A stretch of DNA of 64,000 bases from Mycobacterium shimoidei. GTDB taxonomy: Bacteria > Actinomycetota > Actinomycetes > Mycobacteriales > Mycobacteriaceae. The translations under genes were made by a program, and so were the position numbers. Positions within the stretch are counted from its first letter, which is position 1; every line of letters starts with the position of its first letter. The stretch lies in the NCBI GenBank assembly GCA_002101905.1, contig LQPU01000010.1, positions 48,342 to 112,341 on the forward strand, written 5' to 3'. The notes beneath the pieces are model-generated. The model ran no database searches, had not been told where the DNA came from, and saw nothing but the letters and a program-made list of their open reading frames with translations. Positions 46,376 through 54,560 of this stretch are shown here, in pieces.

Positions 46376-46660
46376 ATGGGGCACACGCATCATGACCCGA
46401 CGGATCATTTTCGGACGACGCATCCGCATGCGGGTATCACGATGAAGGACAACTTCTTCTGGCCTGGGTTCATCCTCCTGGCGGTCGGCGTGATCGGAAT
46501 GATCGGCACTACGGTGGCCGCCGCCTACCGGCAGTACGAATGGTTTGGCACGGCAGCGCTGGTCGCCGTGCTCGGAGTGGTCGCCGGCACGTTATGGTTC
46601 CTCGTCGAGGTTCGCCGCGTCACCGGTCTTGATGAGCAGTGGGCCCGGCAGTCAAGCTAG
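46376..46660 (+). CDS. UsfY-like small membrane protein
   Basis: A 94-residue protein. The N-terminus (MGHTHHDPTDHFRTTHPHAG) closely resembles my memory of Mtb UsfY (Rv3288c), encoded beside the sigF operon. Two membrane helices (about 31-50 and 58-78) and a short charged tail follow. UsfY is SigF-dependent and of unknown function. GGAGAAG precedes ATG 46376. It forms a pair with the four-TM gene upstream and lies 97 nt before a regulator gene. Confidence 0.75.
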   Translation: MGHTHHDPTDHFRTTHPHAGITMKDNFFWPGFILLAVGVIGMIGTTVAAAYRQYEWFGTAALVAVLGVVAGTLWFLVEVRRVTGLDEQWARQSS

Positions 46661-46724
46661 GCACCCGTGGCTTATTAGGTGCCAATTCCGCTGGGGCCGT
46701 TGAGGTTGCCCCGGTGAAGTTACC

Positions 46725-46753
46725 TTTGTCAAATTCCATTGCTGTTAGATTGG
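46725..46753 (+). promoter_or_regulatory. Shared upstream motif, copy 1 (candidate operator/promoter)
   Basis: TTTGTCAAATTCCATTGC then TGTTAGATTGG ends 4 nt before the regulator's ATG. An almost identical block occurs at 47568-47597 before the nitronate monooxygenase. The common core is TTTGTCAA, ATTC, ATTG, TGTTA, ATT, GG. Its closeness to the ATG implies a leaderless message or that the regulator's binding site overlaps its own promoter. Confidence 0.5.
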
Positions 46754-46757
46754 TCGG

Positions 46758-47462
46758 ATGGATATCGGTGTTGGCGGCGGCCTTGATGCCGTGGCAGGGC
46801 TGAGCAGTCTGGACGACCCGGCGCGACGCCGTCTCTACGAATATGTCGCCTCGCGTGACAAGCCGGTGGCGCGCGACGAGGCCGCCACCGCGGTGGGCAT
46901 CAGCCGCACGCTGGCGGCCTACCATCTGGACAAGCTGGCCGACGCGGGGATCCTCGCGGTCAGTTATGCGCGTCCACCCGGTCGGTCGGGTCCCGGGGCT
47001 GGGCGTCCGACGAAGCGATACACCCGTACACAGCAAGAACTCTCGGCAAGTGTGCCGCCACGAAACTACGGGTTGCTGGCGAGGTTGCTCGCCCAAGCCG
47101 TCACCGCCGATACGTCGGGGGCGGTAGCCTCAGCGGTGGCGGCAGCGGCGCGTAAGGCCGGGCGCACCAGCGCCGGCGACGGTGGTGTCATTGACTCGTT
47201 GTGCGGGTCTGGGTATGAGCCTGCTCGAACCGCCGCTGGTGATATCGAGTTACGGAATTGCCCGTTTCACCAACTGATGCGTGAGTATCCGGAGTTGGTG
47301 TGTGGGCTCAACTTGGAACTGATTCAGGGCATGCTCGAAGCGCGTGGCGAGCGGCCTTCGCGAGCGGTGTTGGCGCCCCGCGAGGACCGATGCTGTGTCG
47401 TAGTGCGTGCCGCGCAGCGTCGTGCCAAGACCCGTCCCGTGCACCGGAGCAAAGCAAAGTAG
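46758..47462 (+). CDS. HTH transcriptional regulator with SufR-like C-terminal cysteines (second)
   Basis: A 234-residue regulator. A winged HTH lies at about 18-90 (SLDDPARRRLYEYV; AVGISRTLAAYHLDKLADAG; GAGRPTKRY wing). The C-terminal domain has Cys149, Cys168, Cys182, Cys212 and Cys213 (NCPFHQLMREYPELVC ... RCC). The C-x13-C spacing followed by a Cys about 30 residues later is the same as in the globin-linked regulator at 36747-37409. An Fe-S or zinc site is plausible. It starts at ATG 46758, 4 nt after a motif repeated in front of the nitronate monooxygenase, its probable target. Confidence 0.87.
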   Translation: MDIGVGGGLDAVAGLSSLDDPARRRLYEYVASRDKPVARDEAATAVGISRTLAAYHLDKLADAGILAVSYARPPGRSGPGAGRPTKRYTRTQQELSASVPPRNYGLLARLLAQAVTADTSGAVASAVAAAARKAGRTSAGDGGVIDSLCGSGYEPARTAAGDIELRNCPFHQLMREYPELVCGLNLELIQGMLEARGERPSRAVLAPREDRCCVVVRAAQRRAKTRPVHRSKAK

Positions 47463-47567
47463 CACGCAGTTGGCACCAGCCGCTGAGATCGTGCTCCCGA
47501 TTCTGTTGGGATCAAGGCCTTTTCGCTTCTGGCGCATCAAACTACCGCCTTCGCCGGCAGTCTGTAT

Positions 47568-47597
47568 TTTGTCAAGATTCATTGGTGTTACATTTGG
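47568..47597 (+). promoter_or_regulatory. Shared upstream motif, copy 2 (candidate operator)
   Basis: TTTGTCAAGATTCATTGG then TGTTACATTTGG repeats the block at 46725-46753 with few changes. It lies 77 nt upstream of the monooxygenase GTG in the 212-nt gap; nothing else is recognised in that gap. Confidence 0.5.
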
Positions 47598-47674
47598 CAC
47601 GTCGATGTGCGGTGACCGCAATGCTGCCGTGGTTGTAGCGCGACGAGTCGTGCCACGCCGGAAGGAGGCGACAG

Positions 47675-48658
47675 GTGAACCTGTTAGAAGCACTCGGGTT
47701 GCAACACCCGGTGATCCAGGCCGGCATGGGCGGCGGTGTGGCCGGCGGCGAACTGGCCGGATCGGTGTCGGCTTCCGGTGCGCTGGGCACCGTGGGAATC
47801 GCCGACCCGCACACCTTCGCCGGCGAGCTGCGCCGCGCGTCCGAGCTGGCGGGCAAACGGCCGATAGCGGCAAATCTGTTGGTGCCGTTCATCCGGAAGG
47901 CTCACGTCGATGCATGCGCCGCGGGCAAGGTCCCACTCGTGGTTCTGCACGGCGGCATCTCGGCGCGCTGGATCACCGCGTTGCGGGCGACGGGTGCTCG
48001 GGTGTTGTGCACCGTGGGCAGCGCAACGCAAGCGCGGCGCGCGCTGGCCGCCGGTGCGACGGGTCTGGTCGTGCAAGGTGTCGAAGCCGGCGGGCATTTG
48101 ATGGCTGACCGTCCGCTGGAGGTGACGCTGCCCGAGGTGCTCGAGGCGGTCGACGACGTTCCGGTGCTGGCCGCCGGCGGAGTGGCCGACGCTGCCGATG
48201 TGCGCCGGCTGCTGGCCGCCGGAGCGACCGGCGCGGTGGCTGGCACCCGGTTCCTGCTCACCGAGGAGTCGCGCGCCCACCCCGAATACAAGAAGCGGGT
48301 GCTCGGCGCCGAGCGCACCCTTCGTACGTTGCTGTTCGGCGTGGGCTGGCATCTGGCACACCGGGTGGTGCCCAACGCGGCCACCGACCGGTGGTGCGCC
48401 GGCGACGACCTCGGGCCACGATGGATGCGGGGGCTCAACCGGGTCAGTGCCCCGCTGGGAAAGGCACTGCCGCTGACGGCTCTGGACACCATGGTCTCGC
48501 TGCAGCGCGGATGGCTGCCGCTGTACACGCCGGCCCTGCCGCTGGCCGGGATGAGCACCGCGGCAGTCGACCACACGGCGCTATACGCGGGCGAGACTGC
48601 CCACCGCATCCACGACGTCGTCCCGGCCGCGGAGGCGGTGGCCCGGCTCGCGCCGTGA
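47675..48658 (+). CDS. Nitronate monooxygenase (2-nitropropane dioxygenase-like)
   Basis: A 327-residue FMN-dependent TIM-barrel oxidase. Family marks are HPVIQAGMGGGVAGGELAG, AANLLVPF, the His-containing VQGVEAGGHLM region and VLAAGGVADAADVRRLLAAGA. It would oxidise alkyl nitronates such as 3-nitropropionate, or an alternative substrate; FabK-like enoyl reductases look similar. Start GTG 47675 with GGAGGCG before it. It is 17 nt upstream of folP2. Together with the preceding HTH regulator it forms a gene pair absent between Mtb fadD6 and folP2. Confidence 0.9.
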   Translation: MNLLEALGLQHPVIQAGMGGGVAGGELAGSVSASGALGTVGIADPHTFAGELRRASELAGKRPIAANLLVPFIRKAHVDACAAGKVPLVVLHGGISARWITALRATGARVLCTVGSATQARRALAAGATGLVVQGVEAGGHLMADRPLEVTLPEVLEAVDDVPVLAAGGVADAADVRRLLAAGATGAVAGTRFLLTEESRAHPEYKKRVLGAERTLRTLLFGVGWHLAHRVVPNAATDRWCAGDDLGPRWMRGLNRVSAPLGKALPLTALDTMVSLQRGWLPLYTPALPLAGMSTAAVDHTALYAGETAHRIHDVVPAAEAVARLAP

Positions 48659-48675
48659 CCAGGCACCATAGACGG

Positions 48676-49578
48676 GTGCGTGTCACGCCGCCGGCGCCAG
48701 CCGGCCATCCCACACTGTGCGGCCGGCCCGTCGCCGCCGATCGCCCGTTGATCATGGCGATCGTCAATCGCACCCCGGATTCGTTCTACGACCGCGGCGC
48801 CACCTTCGACGACGATGCGGCTAAGGCCGCGGTACACCGGGCCGTCGCCGAGGGCGCCGACGTCATCGACGTGGGAGGCGTCAAGGCCGGGCCGGGGGAG
48901 AGCATCGACACCGCCGCCGAGACCGCCCGCGTGGTGCCTTTTATCGAGTGGCTGCGCGACGCCTATCCCGAGCAGCTGATCAGCGTCGACACCTGGCGCT
49001 CCGAGGTGGCCAGGCGAGCGTGCCGGGCCGGTGCCGACCTGATCAATGACACCTGGGGCGGCTTCGACCCTGCGATCGCCGAGGTCGCCGCGGAATTCGG
49101 CGCAGGGCTGGTGTGCTCGCACACCGGCGGCCTGCCGCCGCGCACCCGCCCGTTCCGGGTGAGTTATGGGATGAGCACCCGCGGCGAGGTCGACGACGTG
49201 ATCCGCGAGGTCACCGCCGCGGCCGAAGCCGCCGTTGCGACCGGTGTGGCGCGCGACCGGGTGCTGATCGACCCGACTCATGACTTCGGCAAGAACACCT
49301 TCCACGGATTGGCGTTATTGCGCCATCTACCAGATCTCGTAAACACCGGCTGGCCGGTGTTGATGGCGCTGAGCAACAAGGACTTCATCGGGGAGACTTT
49401 GGGCGTGGATCTGACCGGACGGCTGGAGGGCACGCTGGCCGCCACCGCGCTGGCGGCCGCCGCGGGCGCACGGATGTTTCGCGTACACGAGGTCGAGCCC
49501 ACCCGGCGGGTGCTGGAGATGGTGGCCTCGATCGGCGGACAACGGCCGCCGAAACGCACGGTGAGAGGACTGGCATGA
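48676..49578 (+). CDS. folP2: Dihydropteroate synthase homologue FolP2
   Basis: A 300-residue TIM-barrel protein matching Mtb FolP2 (Rv1207). The pterin-site loop reads MAIVNRTPDSFYDRGATF, and VIDVGGVKAGPG, DTWGGFDP and DPTHDFGKN follow. The Mtb and M. leprae FolP2 proteins are reported to lack dihydropteroate synthase activity, and the divergent NRTPDSFYD loop agrees with that. GTG 48676 (VRVTPPAP) is preferred over the far upstream open frame inside the monooxygenase. It overlaps gpgS by 4 nt. Confidence 0.93.
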   Translation: MRVTPPAPAGHPTLCGRPVAADRPLIMAIVNRTPDSFYDRGATFDDDAAKAAVHRAVAEGADVIDVGGVKAGPGESIDTAAETARVVPFIEWLRDAYPEQLISVDTWRSEVARRACRAGADLINDTWGGFDPAIAEVAAEFGAGLVCSHTGGLPPRTRPFRVSYGMSTRGEVDDVIREVTAAAEAAVATGVARDRVLIDPTHDFGKNTFHGLALLRHLPDLVNTGWPVLMALSNKDFIGETLGVDLTGRLEGTLAATALAAAAGARMFRVHEVEPTRRVLEMVASIGGQRPPKRTVRGLA

Positions 49579-50534
49579 CCGCATCGGAGCTGGTCGATCT
49601 CGTCGGCGACGGCGTCCTGGCCGCCCGCCCCGGCGACACCTGGTTGTCGGACCGCAGCTGGCGCCCGGCCAAGACCGTCGACGAGCTGGTGGCCGCCAAG
49701 GCTGGACGGACAATTTCGGTGGTGCTGCCCGCCCTCAACGAGGAAGACACCATCGAATCGGTCATCGACAGCATTTCGCCGGTGGTCGGTGGCCTGGTCG
49801 ACGAGCTGATCGTGCTCGACTCGGGCTCCACCGACGACACCGAGATCCGGGCGATCGCGGCCGGGGCCCGCGTCGTCACCCGCGAACAAGCCCTGCCCGA
49901 CGAACCGCCACGGCCGGGCAAGGGTGAGGTGTTGTGGCGCTCGCTGGCGGCCACCACCGGCGACATCGTGGTGTTCGTCGACTCCGACCTGATCGACCCG
50001 CACCCGATGTTCGTGCCGTGGCTGGTCGGCCCGCTGCTCACCGGCGACGGCATTCACCTGGTCAAGAGTTTCTACCGTCGGCCGCTGACTGGCAGCGGCA
50101 CCGGCGGCGGGCGGGTGACCGAACTGGTGGCCCGGCCGCTGTTGGCTGCGCTGCGGCCGGAGCTGAGTTGTGTCCTGCAGCCGCTGGGGGGCGAATATGC
50201 CGCGACCCGGGAGTTGCTGACTTCGCTACCGTTCGCGCCGGGTTACGGCGTGGAGATCGGCTTGCTCATCGACACCTACGATCGGCTGGGCCTCGACGCG
50301 ATCGCCCAGGTCAACCTGGGGGTGCGGGAGCACCGTAACCGGCCGCTGGCCGAGCTTGGGCCGATGAGCCGTCAGGTCATCGCCACGCTGTTGTCGCGCT
50401 GCGGTGTCGCCGACTCCGGGGTGGGCCTCACCCAGTTTTTCGTCGACGGGCCAGACGGTTGTGGATACACGCCCTACACCACACCGGTGTCGCTGACCGA
50501 CCGCCCACCGATGAACCTCATCCGACCGCGCTAG
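49575..50534 (+). CDS. gpgS: Glucosyl-3-phosphoglycerate synthase
   Basis: A 319-residue GT81 glycosyltransferase matching Mtb GpgS (Rv1208). It transfers glucose from UDP-glucose to 3-phosphoglycerate, the first step of methylglucose lipopolysaccharide synthesis. It shows VVLPALNEEDTIESVI, the metal-binding DSD in VFVDSDLIDPHP, and LVKSFYRRPL. The ATG overlaps the folP2 TGA (ATGA). Immediately downstream is a 43-bp tandem duplication with an internal hairpin. Confidence 0.95.
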   Translation: MTASELVDLVGDGVLAARPGDTWLSDRSWRPAKTVDELVAAKAGRTISVVLPALNEEDTIESVIDSISPVVGGLVDELIVLDSGSTDDTEIRAIAAGARVVTREQALPDEPPRPGKGEVLWRSLAATTGDIVVFVDSDLIDPHPMFVPWLVGPLLTGDGIHLVKSFYRRPLTGSGTGGGRVTELVARPLLAALRPELSCVLQPLGGEYAATRELLTSLPFAPGYGVEIGLLIDTYDRLGLDAIAQVNLGVREHRNRPLAELGPMSRQVIATLLSRCGVADSGVGLTQFFVDGPDGCGYTPYTTPVSLTDRPPMNLIRPR

Positions 50535-50542
50535 ATCTGATT

Positions 50543-50643
50543 GCTTCTCCTCAGCGTGCTGGGCACGCTGCATCGTCGCCGCGCTGGATCTGATTGCGCG
50601 GCTTCTCCTCAGCGTGCTGGGCACGCTGCATCGTCGCCGCGCT
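50543..50643. repeat. 43-bp tandem duplication with internal hairpin
   Basis: A 43-bp block (50543-50585) recurs identically at 50601-50643. The preceding GATCTGATTGC (from 50534) is also duplicated; the second unit has about five additional bases (GCGCG). Each unit contains CAGCGTG, CTGGG, CACGCTG: a perfect 7-bp stem with a 5-nt loop. It occupies most of the 121-nt gap between gpgS and the DivIVA-like gene. Confidence 0.9.
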
Positions 50644-50655
50644 AGGTTCAAGTGC

Positions 50656-50991
50656 GTGGCGTTGGTATTGCTGTATTTGGTCGTGCTGATTCTGGTAGCG
50701 ATCGTGCTGTTCGGCGTGGCCAGCGCGCTGTTCGGCCGCGGCGAGCAGCTGCCGCCGCTGCCTGCGGCCACCACCGCGACGGCGTTGCCCGCTTCCGGCA
50801 TCACCGGTGCGGACGTCGAGGCGGTCAAGTTCACTCAAGTGCTCCGCGGCTACAAAACCAGCGAAGTGGACTGGGTGCTGGATCGCCTCGGCCGGGAGCT
50901 CGATCTGCTACGTGGTCAGCTCGCGTCGGTGCAGGCATCGGCCACCGGCGACGACGACGATGGCGAGGACGGGGGCCGGGACTCGCCATGA
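50656..50991 (+). CDS. Small membrane protein with DivIVA-like domain, Rv1209-like
   Basis: A 111-residue protein with one N-terminal membrane helix (about residues 1-22), a Pro/Thr/Ala-rich linker and a short DivIVA-like segment (VLRGYKTSEVDWVLDRLGREL, about residues 59-79), followed by an acidic tail. It corresponds to Mtb Rv1209. The role is unknown; DivIVA-like motifs promote self-assembly near membranes. GTG 50656 directly follows the tandem repeat; the longer frame from 50614 lies inside the repeat and is unlikely. It overlaps tagA by 4 nt. Confidence 0.82.
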   Translation: MALVLLYLVVLILVAIVLFGVASALFGRGEQLPPLPAATTATALPASGITGADVEAVKFTQVLRGYKTSEVDWVLDRLGRELDLLRGQLASVQASATGDDDDGEDGGRDSP

Positions 50992-51569
50992 CCGCATTGC
51001 CCGACGACGGGCGGGTCCGTTGCGCCTGGGCTGATTCCAGCGAGCTGTACCGCGACTATCACGACAACGAGTGGGGCCGACCGCTGCACGGCCCCGTCGC
51101 ACTGTTCGAGCGGATGAGTCTGGAGGCCTTCCAGAGCGGTCTGTCCTGGCTGACCATCCTGCGTAAACGGGAGAACTTCCGGCGGGCCTTCGACGGCTTC
51201 GACATCGAGACCGTCGCCGGCTATACCGACGACGATGTGGCCCGGCTGATGGCCGACGCGTCGATCGTGCGAAACCGCGCCAAGATCGAGGCGACCATCG
51301 CCAACGCGCGTGCCGCGGCCAACCTGGGATCGCAAGACCTCTCCGAGCTGCTGTGGTCCTTCGCGCCGCCGCCGCGGCCGGTCTCGCAGCGCCCCGTCGA
51401 CGCCTCCCAGGTGCCGTCGGCAACTGCGGAATCGGTGGCCATGGCCCGTGAACTCAAGCGGCGCGGTTTCCGGTTCGTCGGGCCGACCACGGCCTATGCC
51501 CTGATGCAGGCAACCGGGATGGTCGACGACCATCTGCGCGCATGTTGGGTTCCTCCGGCACACCGTTGA
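50988..51569 (+). CDS. tagA: DNA-3-methyladenine glycosylase I
   Basis: A 193-residue base-excision repair glycosylase of the Tag family (Mtb Rv1210). The N-terminal VRCAWADSSELYRDYHDNEWG, the core FERMSLEAFQSGLSWLTILRKRENF and FRFVGPTTAYALMQATGMVDDH contain the alkyl-base pocket; zinc-snap Cys/His residues are present near both ends (Cys14 region, HDNEWG and C-terminal HLRACW). ATG 50988 overlaps the preceding TGA (ATGA). Confidence 0.94.
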   Translation: MTALPDDGRVRCAWADSSELYRDYHDNEWGRPLHGPVALFERMSLEAFQSGLSWLTILRKRENFRRAFDGFDIETVAGYTDDDVARLMADASIVRNRAKIEATIANARAAANLGSQDLSELLWSFAPPPRPVSQRPVDASQVPSATAESVAMARELKRRGFRFVGPTTAYALMQATGMVDDHLRACWVPPAHR

Positions 51570-51748
51570 GAATCGCCGGCAGCACGCCGAACCAGGGTCT
51601 TGTACACGCTGGCGGGTCCCATAGGGAACAATAGGGGGGTGAATTGGCAGTTCAACGCCGGGCGTGGCCGGGTCTCCACTGGTGTGGCGTACCCGGTACC
51701 GGCTAGGCCCGCATCGGCGGGCAGGCTCGAACCTGGAGGGAGCAGTCG

Positions 51749-51916
51749 ATGGCGGCGATGAAGCCCCGGACCGGTGATGGTCCGCTGGAAGCGACCAAGG
51801 AGGGGCGCGGCATCGTGATGCGGGTACCGCTGGAAGGCGGTGGCCGACTGGTCGTCGAGCTGACGCCCGAAGAAGCCGCCGCGCTGGGTGACGAACTCAA
51901 GGGCGTCACCAGCTGA
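51749..51916 (+). CDS. DUF3117 family small protein, Rv1211-like
   Basis: A 55-residue protein beginning MAAMKPRTGDGPLEATKEGR and ending ELTPEEAAALGDELKGVTS. This is the highly conserved actinobacterial DUF3117 family, found next to tagA and the glycogen genes in Mtb (Rv1211). Function unknown. GGAGGGA lies 8 nt before ATG 51749. The 179-nt gap before it contains no other gene I can support; a TAGGG/AATAGG promoter-like stretch is near 51620-51640. Confidence 0.88.
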   Translation: MAAMKPRTGDGPLEATKEGRGIVMRVPLEGGGRLVVELTPEEAAALGDELKGVTS

Positions 51917-51995
51917 TCGCTCGCCGCCGCCCGGCGACACTGCAGTGGAGCACCCCCAGCCGCGGAGCGGCGATGAGTAACGCCGGACAATCGAA

Positions 51996-53159
51996 CTAGG
52001 CACAGACTTTCCGGTAGATTTCCAGCGTTTGCGCGGCGATCTGCGCCCACGAGAATTCCTCGATACAACGCCGGCGCCCGGCCTGCCCGTAGCGCTTCGC
52101 CTTGGCCGGATCGGCGATCAGCGCGTTGACCGCCTCGGCCAGGCGGGCCTGGTAACCAACCGGATCGCCGGGGTCGTAGGGCACCAGCGATCCGGTGACT
52201 TGATCGACGACGACCTCGGGTATCCCGCCGACGTCGGAGGCCACCACGGCCGTCGCGCATGCCATCGCCTCGAGATTGACGATTCCCAACGGCTCATAGA
52301 CCGAAGGACAGACGAAAACCGTTGCTGCCGACATTATTTCGCGAAGAGCGCCGATCGGCAGCATTTCCTGGATCCAGAACACACCGGTGCGGGTACGGGC
52401 CAGGTTGGCCACTGCGTCGGCGACTTCTGCACCGATCTCGGGAGTGTCGGGCGCCCCGGCGCACAGCACCAGCTGAGCGTCGGCGTCAAACTGGTGCGCG
52501 GCGGCCAGCAGATGATCAACGCCTTTTTGGCGGGTGATACGGCCGACGAAAGCCACGATGGGACGGTGTGGATCCACCCCCAGCTCAGCCAATATCGATC
52601 CGGTGGCGTCGGGTTCGGCGGGATACCAGGCCTGGGTGTCGACCCCGTTGCGCACGACATGCACTCGGCTCGGGTCTAACGCCGGGTAGACCCGCAAGAC
52701 GTCGTCGCGCATACCCGAGCTGACGGCGATCACGGCATCGGCGTTGGTCACCGCGGTGTGCTCCACCCACGACGACACCCGGTAGCCGCCGCCGAGCTGT
52801 TCGGCCTTCCACGGCCGCAGCGGCTCGAGTGAATGAGCGGTCAGCACGTGCGGGATGTCGTAGAGCAGGGCGGCCAGGTGCCCGGCCATGCCCGTGTACC
52901 AGGTGTGCGTGTGCACCACGTCGGCCTCGCCGGCGGCGTTGGCCATCGCGAGATCGGTGGACAGCGTCGACAACGCGAAGTTGGCCCCCTGCAGGCGCGG
53001 GTCGGGCTGATACGTGAACGCCCCGGGGCGGGCAGCGCCCATGCAGTGCACGTCGACCTGGCATAGGTTGCGCAGCTGCGAAACCAGCTCGGTCACATGC
53101 ACGCCGGCGCCGCCATACACCTCAGGGGGATACTCCCGAGTCATCATCGCCACCCGCAT
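51996..53159 (-). CDS. glgM: Alpha-maltose-1-phosphate synthase (glycogen synthase type GT4)
   Basis: A 387-residue retaining glycosyltransferase matching Mtb Rv1212c (GlgM). It condenses ADP-glucose with glucose-1-phosphate to maltose-1-phosphate, the GlgE-pathway donor. It shows MTREYPPEVYGGAGVH, VHTHTWYTGMAGHL, VVRNGVDTQAWYP, FVGRITRQKGVDHLL and the donor-site EPLGIVNLEAMACATAVVAS. It is divergent from glgC across 104 nt, so substrate supply and use can be co-regulated. Confidence 0.95.
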   Translation of the reverse strand: MRVAMMTREYPPEVYGGAGVHVTELVSQLRNLCQVDVHCMGAARPGAFTYQPDPRLQGANFALSTLSTDLAMANAAGEADVVHTHTWYTGMAGHLAALLYDIPHVLTAHSLEPLRPWKAEQLGGGYRVSSWVEHTAVTNADAVIAVSSGMRDDVLRVYPALDPSRVHVVRNGVDTQAWYPAEPDATGSILAELGVDPHRPIVAFVGRITRQKGVDHLLAAAHQFDADAQLVLCAGAPDTPEIGAEVADAVANLARTRTGVFWIQEMLPIGALREIMSAATVFVCPSVYEPLGIVNLEAMACATAVVASDVGGIPEVVVDQVTGSLVPYDPGDPVGYQARLAEAVNALIADPAKAKRYGQAGRRRCIEEFSWAQIAAQTLEIYRKVCA

Positions 53160-53263
53160 ATCGGGTCACGGTAGCTCAAATGGGTTGACAGACAGTCCGT
53201 CAACGTCGACCAATCGGGCAATTGACGTGGCAGTGCTGCGCAGCGGCCGATAGGTTTGAACCC

Positions 53264-54478
53264 ATGAGGGAAGCACCACACGTGCTGGGCATCGTCCTGG
53301 CCGGTGGGGAAGGCAAGCGGTTGTATCCACTGACCGCAGACCGGGCCAAGCCTGCGGTTCCCTTCGGCGGCGCGTATCGGCTGATCGATTTCGTGCTGTC
53401 CAACCTCGTCAACGCCCGCTACCTGAGGATCTGTGTTCTCACCCAGTACAAGTCGCACTCGCTGGACCGCCACATTTCGCAGAACTGGCGGCTCTCCGGC
53501 TTGGCCGGGGAGTACATCACCCCGGTGCCGGCGCAGCAGCGGCTCGGCCCACGCTGGTACACCGGCTCCGCCGACGCGATCTACCAATCGCTCAACCTGA
53601 TCTTCGACGAGGATCCGGACTACATCGTCGTTTTCGGAGCCGACCACGTGTACCGCATGGATCCCGAACAGATGGTCCACTACCACATCAACAGCGGGGC
53701 CGGCGCGACGGTGGCCGGCATCCGGGTGCCGCGTGCGGAAGCGACGGCGTTCGGTTGCATCGACGCCGACGATTCCGGTCGCATCCGCGGTTTCCTCGAG
53801 AAGCCCTCCAACCCGCCGGGAATCCCCGGCGACCCGGAGCACGCCTTCGTCTCGATGGGCAACTACATCTTCACCACCAAGGTGCTCGTCGACGCGATCC
53901 GCGCCGACGCCGAAGACGACCACTCCGACCACGATATGGGCGGTGACATCATCCCCCGGCTGGTCGAGGACGGAATGGCCGCGGTGTACGACTTCTCCGA
54001 CAACGAGGTCCCCGGCGCCACCGACCGCGATCGGGCCTACTGGCGCGACGTGGGAACCCTGGACGCGTTCTACGACGCGCACATGGATCTGGTGTCGGTG
54101 CACCCGGTGTTCAACCTGTACAACCGGCGCTGGCCGATCAGGGGAGCGACAGAAAATCTGGCCCCGGCCAAGTTCGTCAACGGCGGCTCCGCCCAGGAGT
54201 CGGTGGTGGGCGCCGGCAGCATCATCTCGGCCGCCTCGGTGCGCAATTCGGTGCTCTCATCCAACGTCGTCGTCGACGACGGCGCGATCGTGGAGGGCAG
54301 CGTCATCATGCCGGGCACTCGGGTCGGCCGCGGCGCAGTGGTGCGGCACGCGATCCTGGACAAGAACGTGGTGGTGGGGCCCGGCGAAATGGTCGGGGTG
54401 GATCTGGACAAGGACCGCGAACGCTTTGCGATCAGCGCGGGCGGGGTGGTCGCCGTCGGTAAGGGCGTCTGGATCTGA
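53264..54478 (+). CDS. glgC: Glucose-1-phosphate adenylyltransferase
   Basis: A 404-residue ADP-glucose pyrophosphorylase, the exact length of Mtb GlgC (Rv1213). It has the N-terminal nucleotidyltransferase [34 protein letters not shown] in two blocks, [18 protein letters not shown] and [15 protein letters not shown]. The C-terminal left-handed beta-helix region starts near residue 295. It makes ADP-glucose for glgM and glycogen. ATG 53264 is chosen; the open frame upstream to 53222 is not needed. Confidence 0.95.
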   Translation: MREAPHVLGIVLAGGEGKRLYPLTADRAKPAVPFGGAYRLIDFVLSNLVNARYLRICVLTQYKSHSLDRHISQNWRLSGLAGEYITPVPAQQRLGPRWYTGSADAIYQSLNLIFDEDPDYIVVFGADHVYRMDPEQMVHYHINSGAGATVAGIRVPRAEATAFGCIDADDSGRIRGFLEKPSNPPGIPGDPEHAFVSMGNYIFTTKVLVDAIRADAEDDHSDHDMGGDIIPRLVEDGMAAVYDFSDNEVPGATDRDRAYWRDVGTLDAFYDAHMDLVSVHPVFNLYNRRWPIRGATENLAPAKFVNGGSAQESVVGAGSIISAASVRNSVLSSNVVVDDGAIVEGSVIMPGTRVGRGAVVRHAILDKNVVVGPGEMVGVDLDKDRERFAISAGGVVAVGKGVWI

Positions 54479-54493
54479 CGCTCTTCTCCCGTC

Positions 54494-54553
54494 GCGAGCG
54501 GGCGTGTTTGCACACGACACGCCGTCGGTGTACGTCATTTTGCGCCCGCTCGC
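54494..54553. repeat. Intergenic hairpin repeat, family B copy 2
   Basis: GCGAGCGGGCG (54494-54504) and CGCCCGCTCGC (54543-54553) form a perfect 11-bp stem. The loop contains ACACGCCGTCGGTGTACGTC, closely matching the loop of the hairpin at 38951-39016. It lies between convergent glgC and the methyltransferase-like gene. Confidence 0.75.
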
Positions 54554-54560
54554 CGGGGCT

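Noticed and set aside
47902..49305. 467-codon minus-strand open frame opposite the nitronate monooxygenase and folP2
   Set aside because: Spans two real plus-strand genes and their junction; composition typical of an antisense shadow.
50543..50643. CRISPR-like repeat-spacer pattern
   Set aside because: Only two units, separated by about 15 nt that are themselves partly repeated, with no cas genes; it is a tandem duplication.
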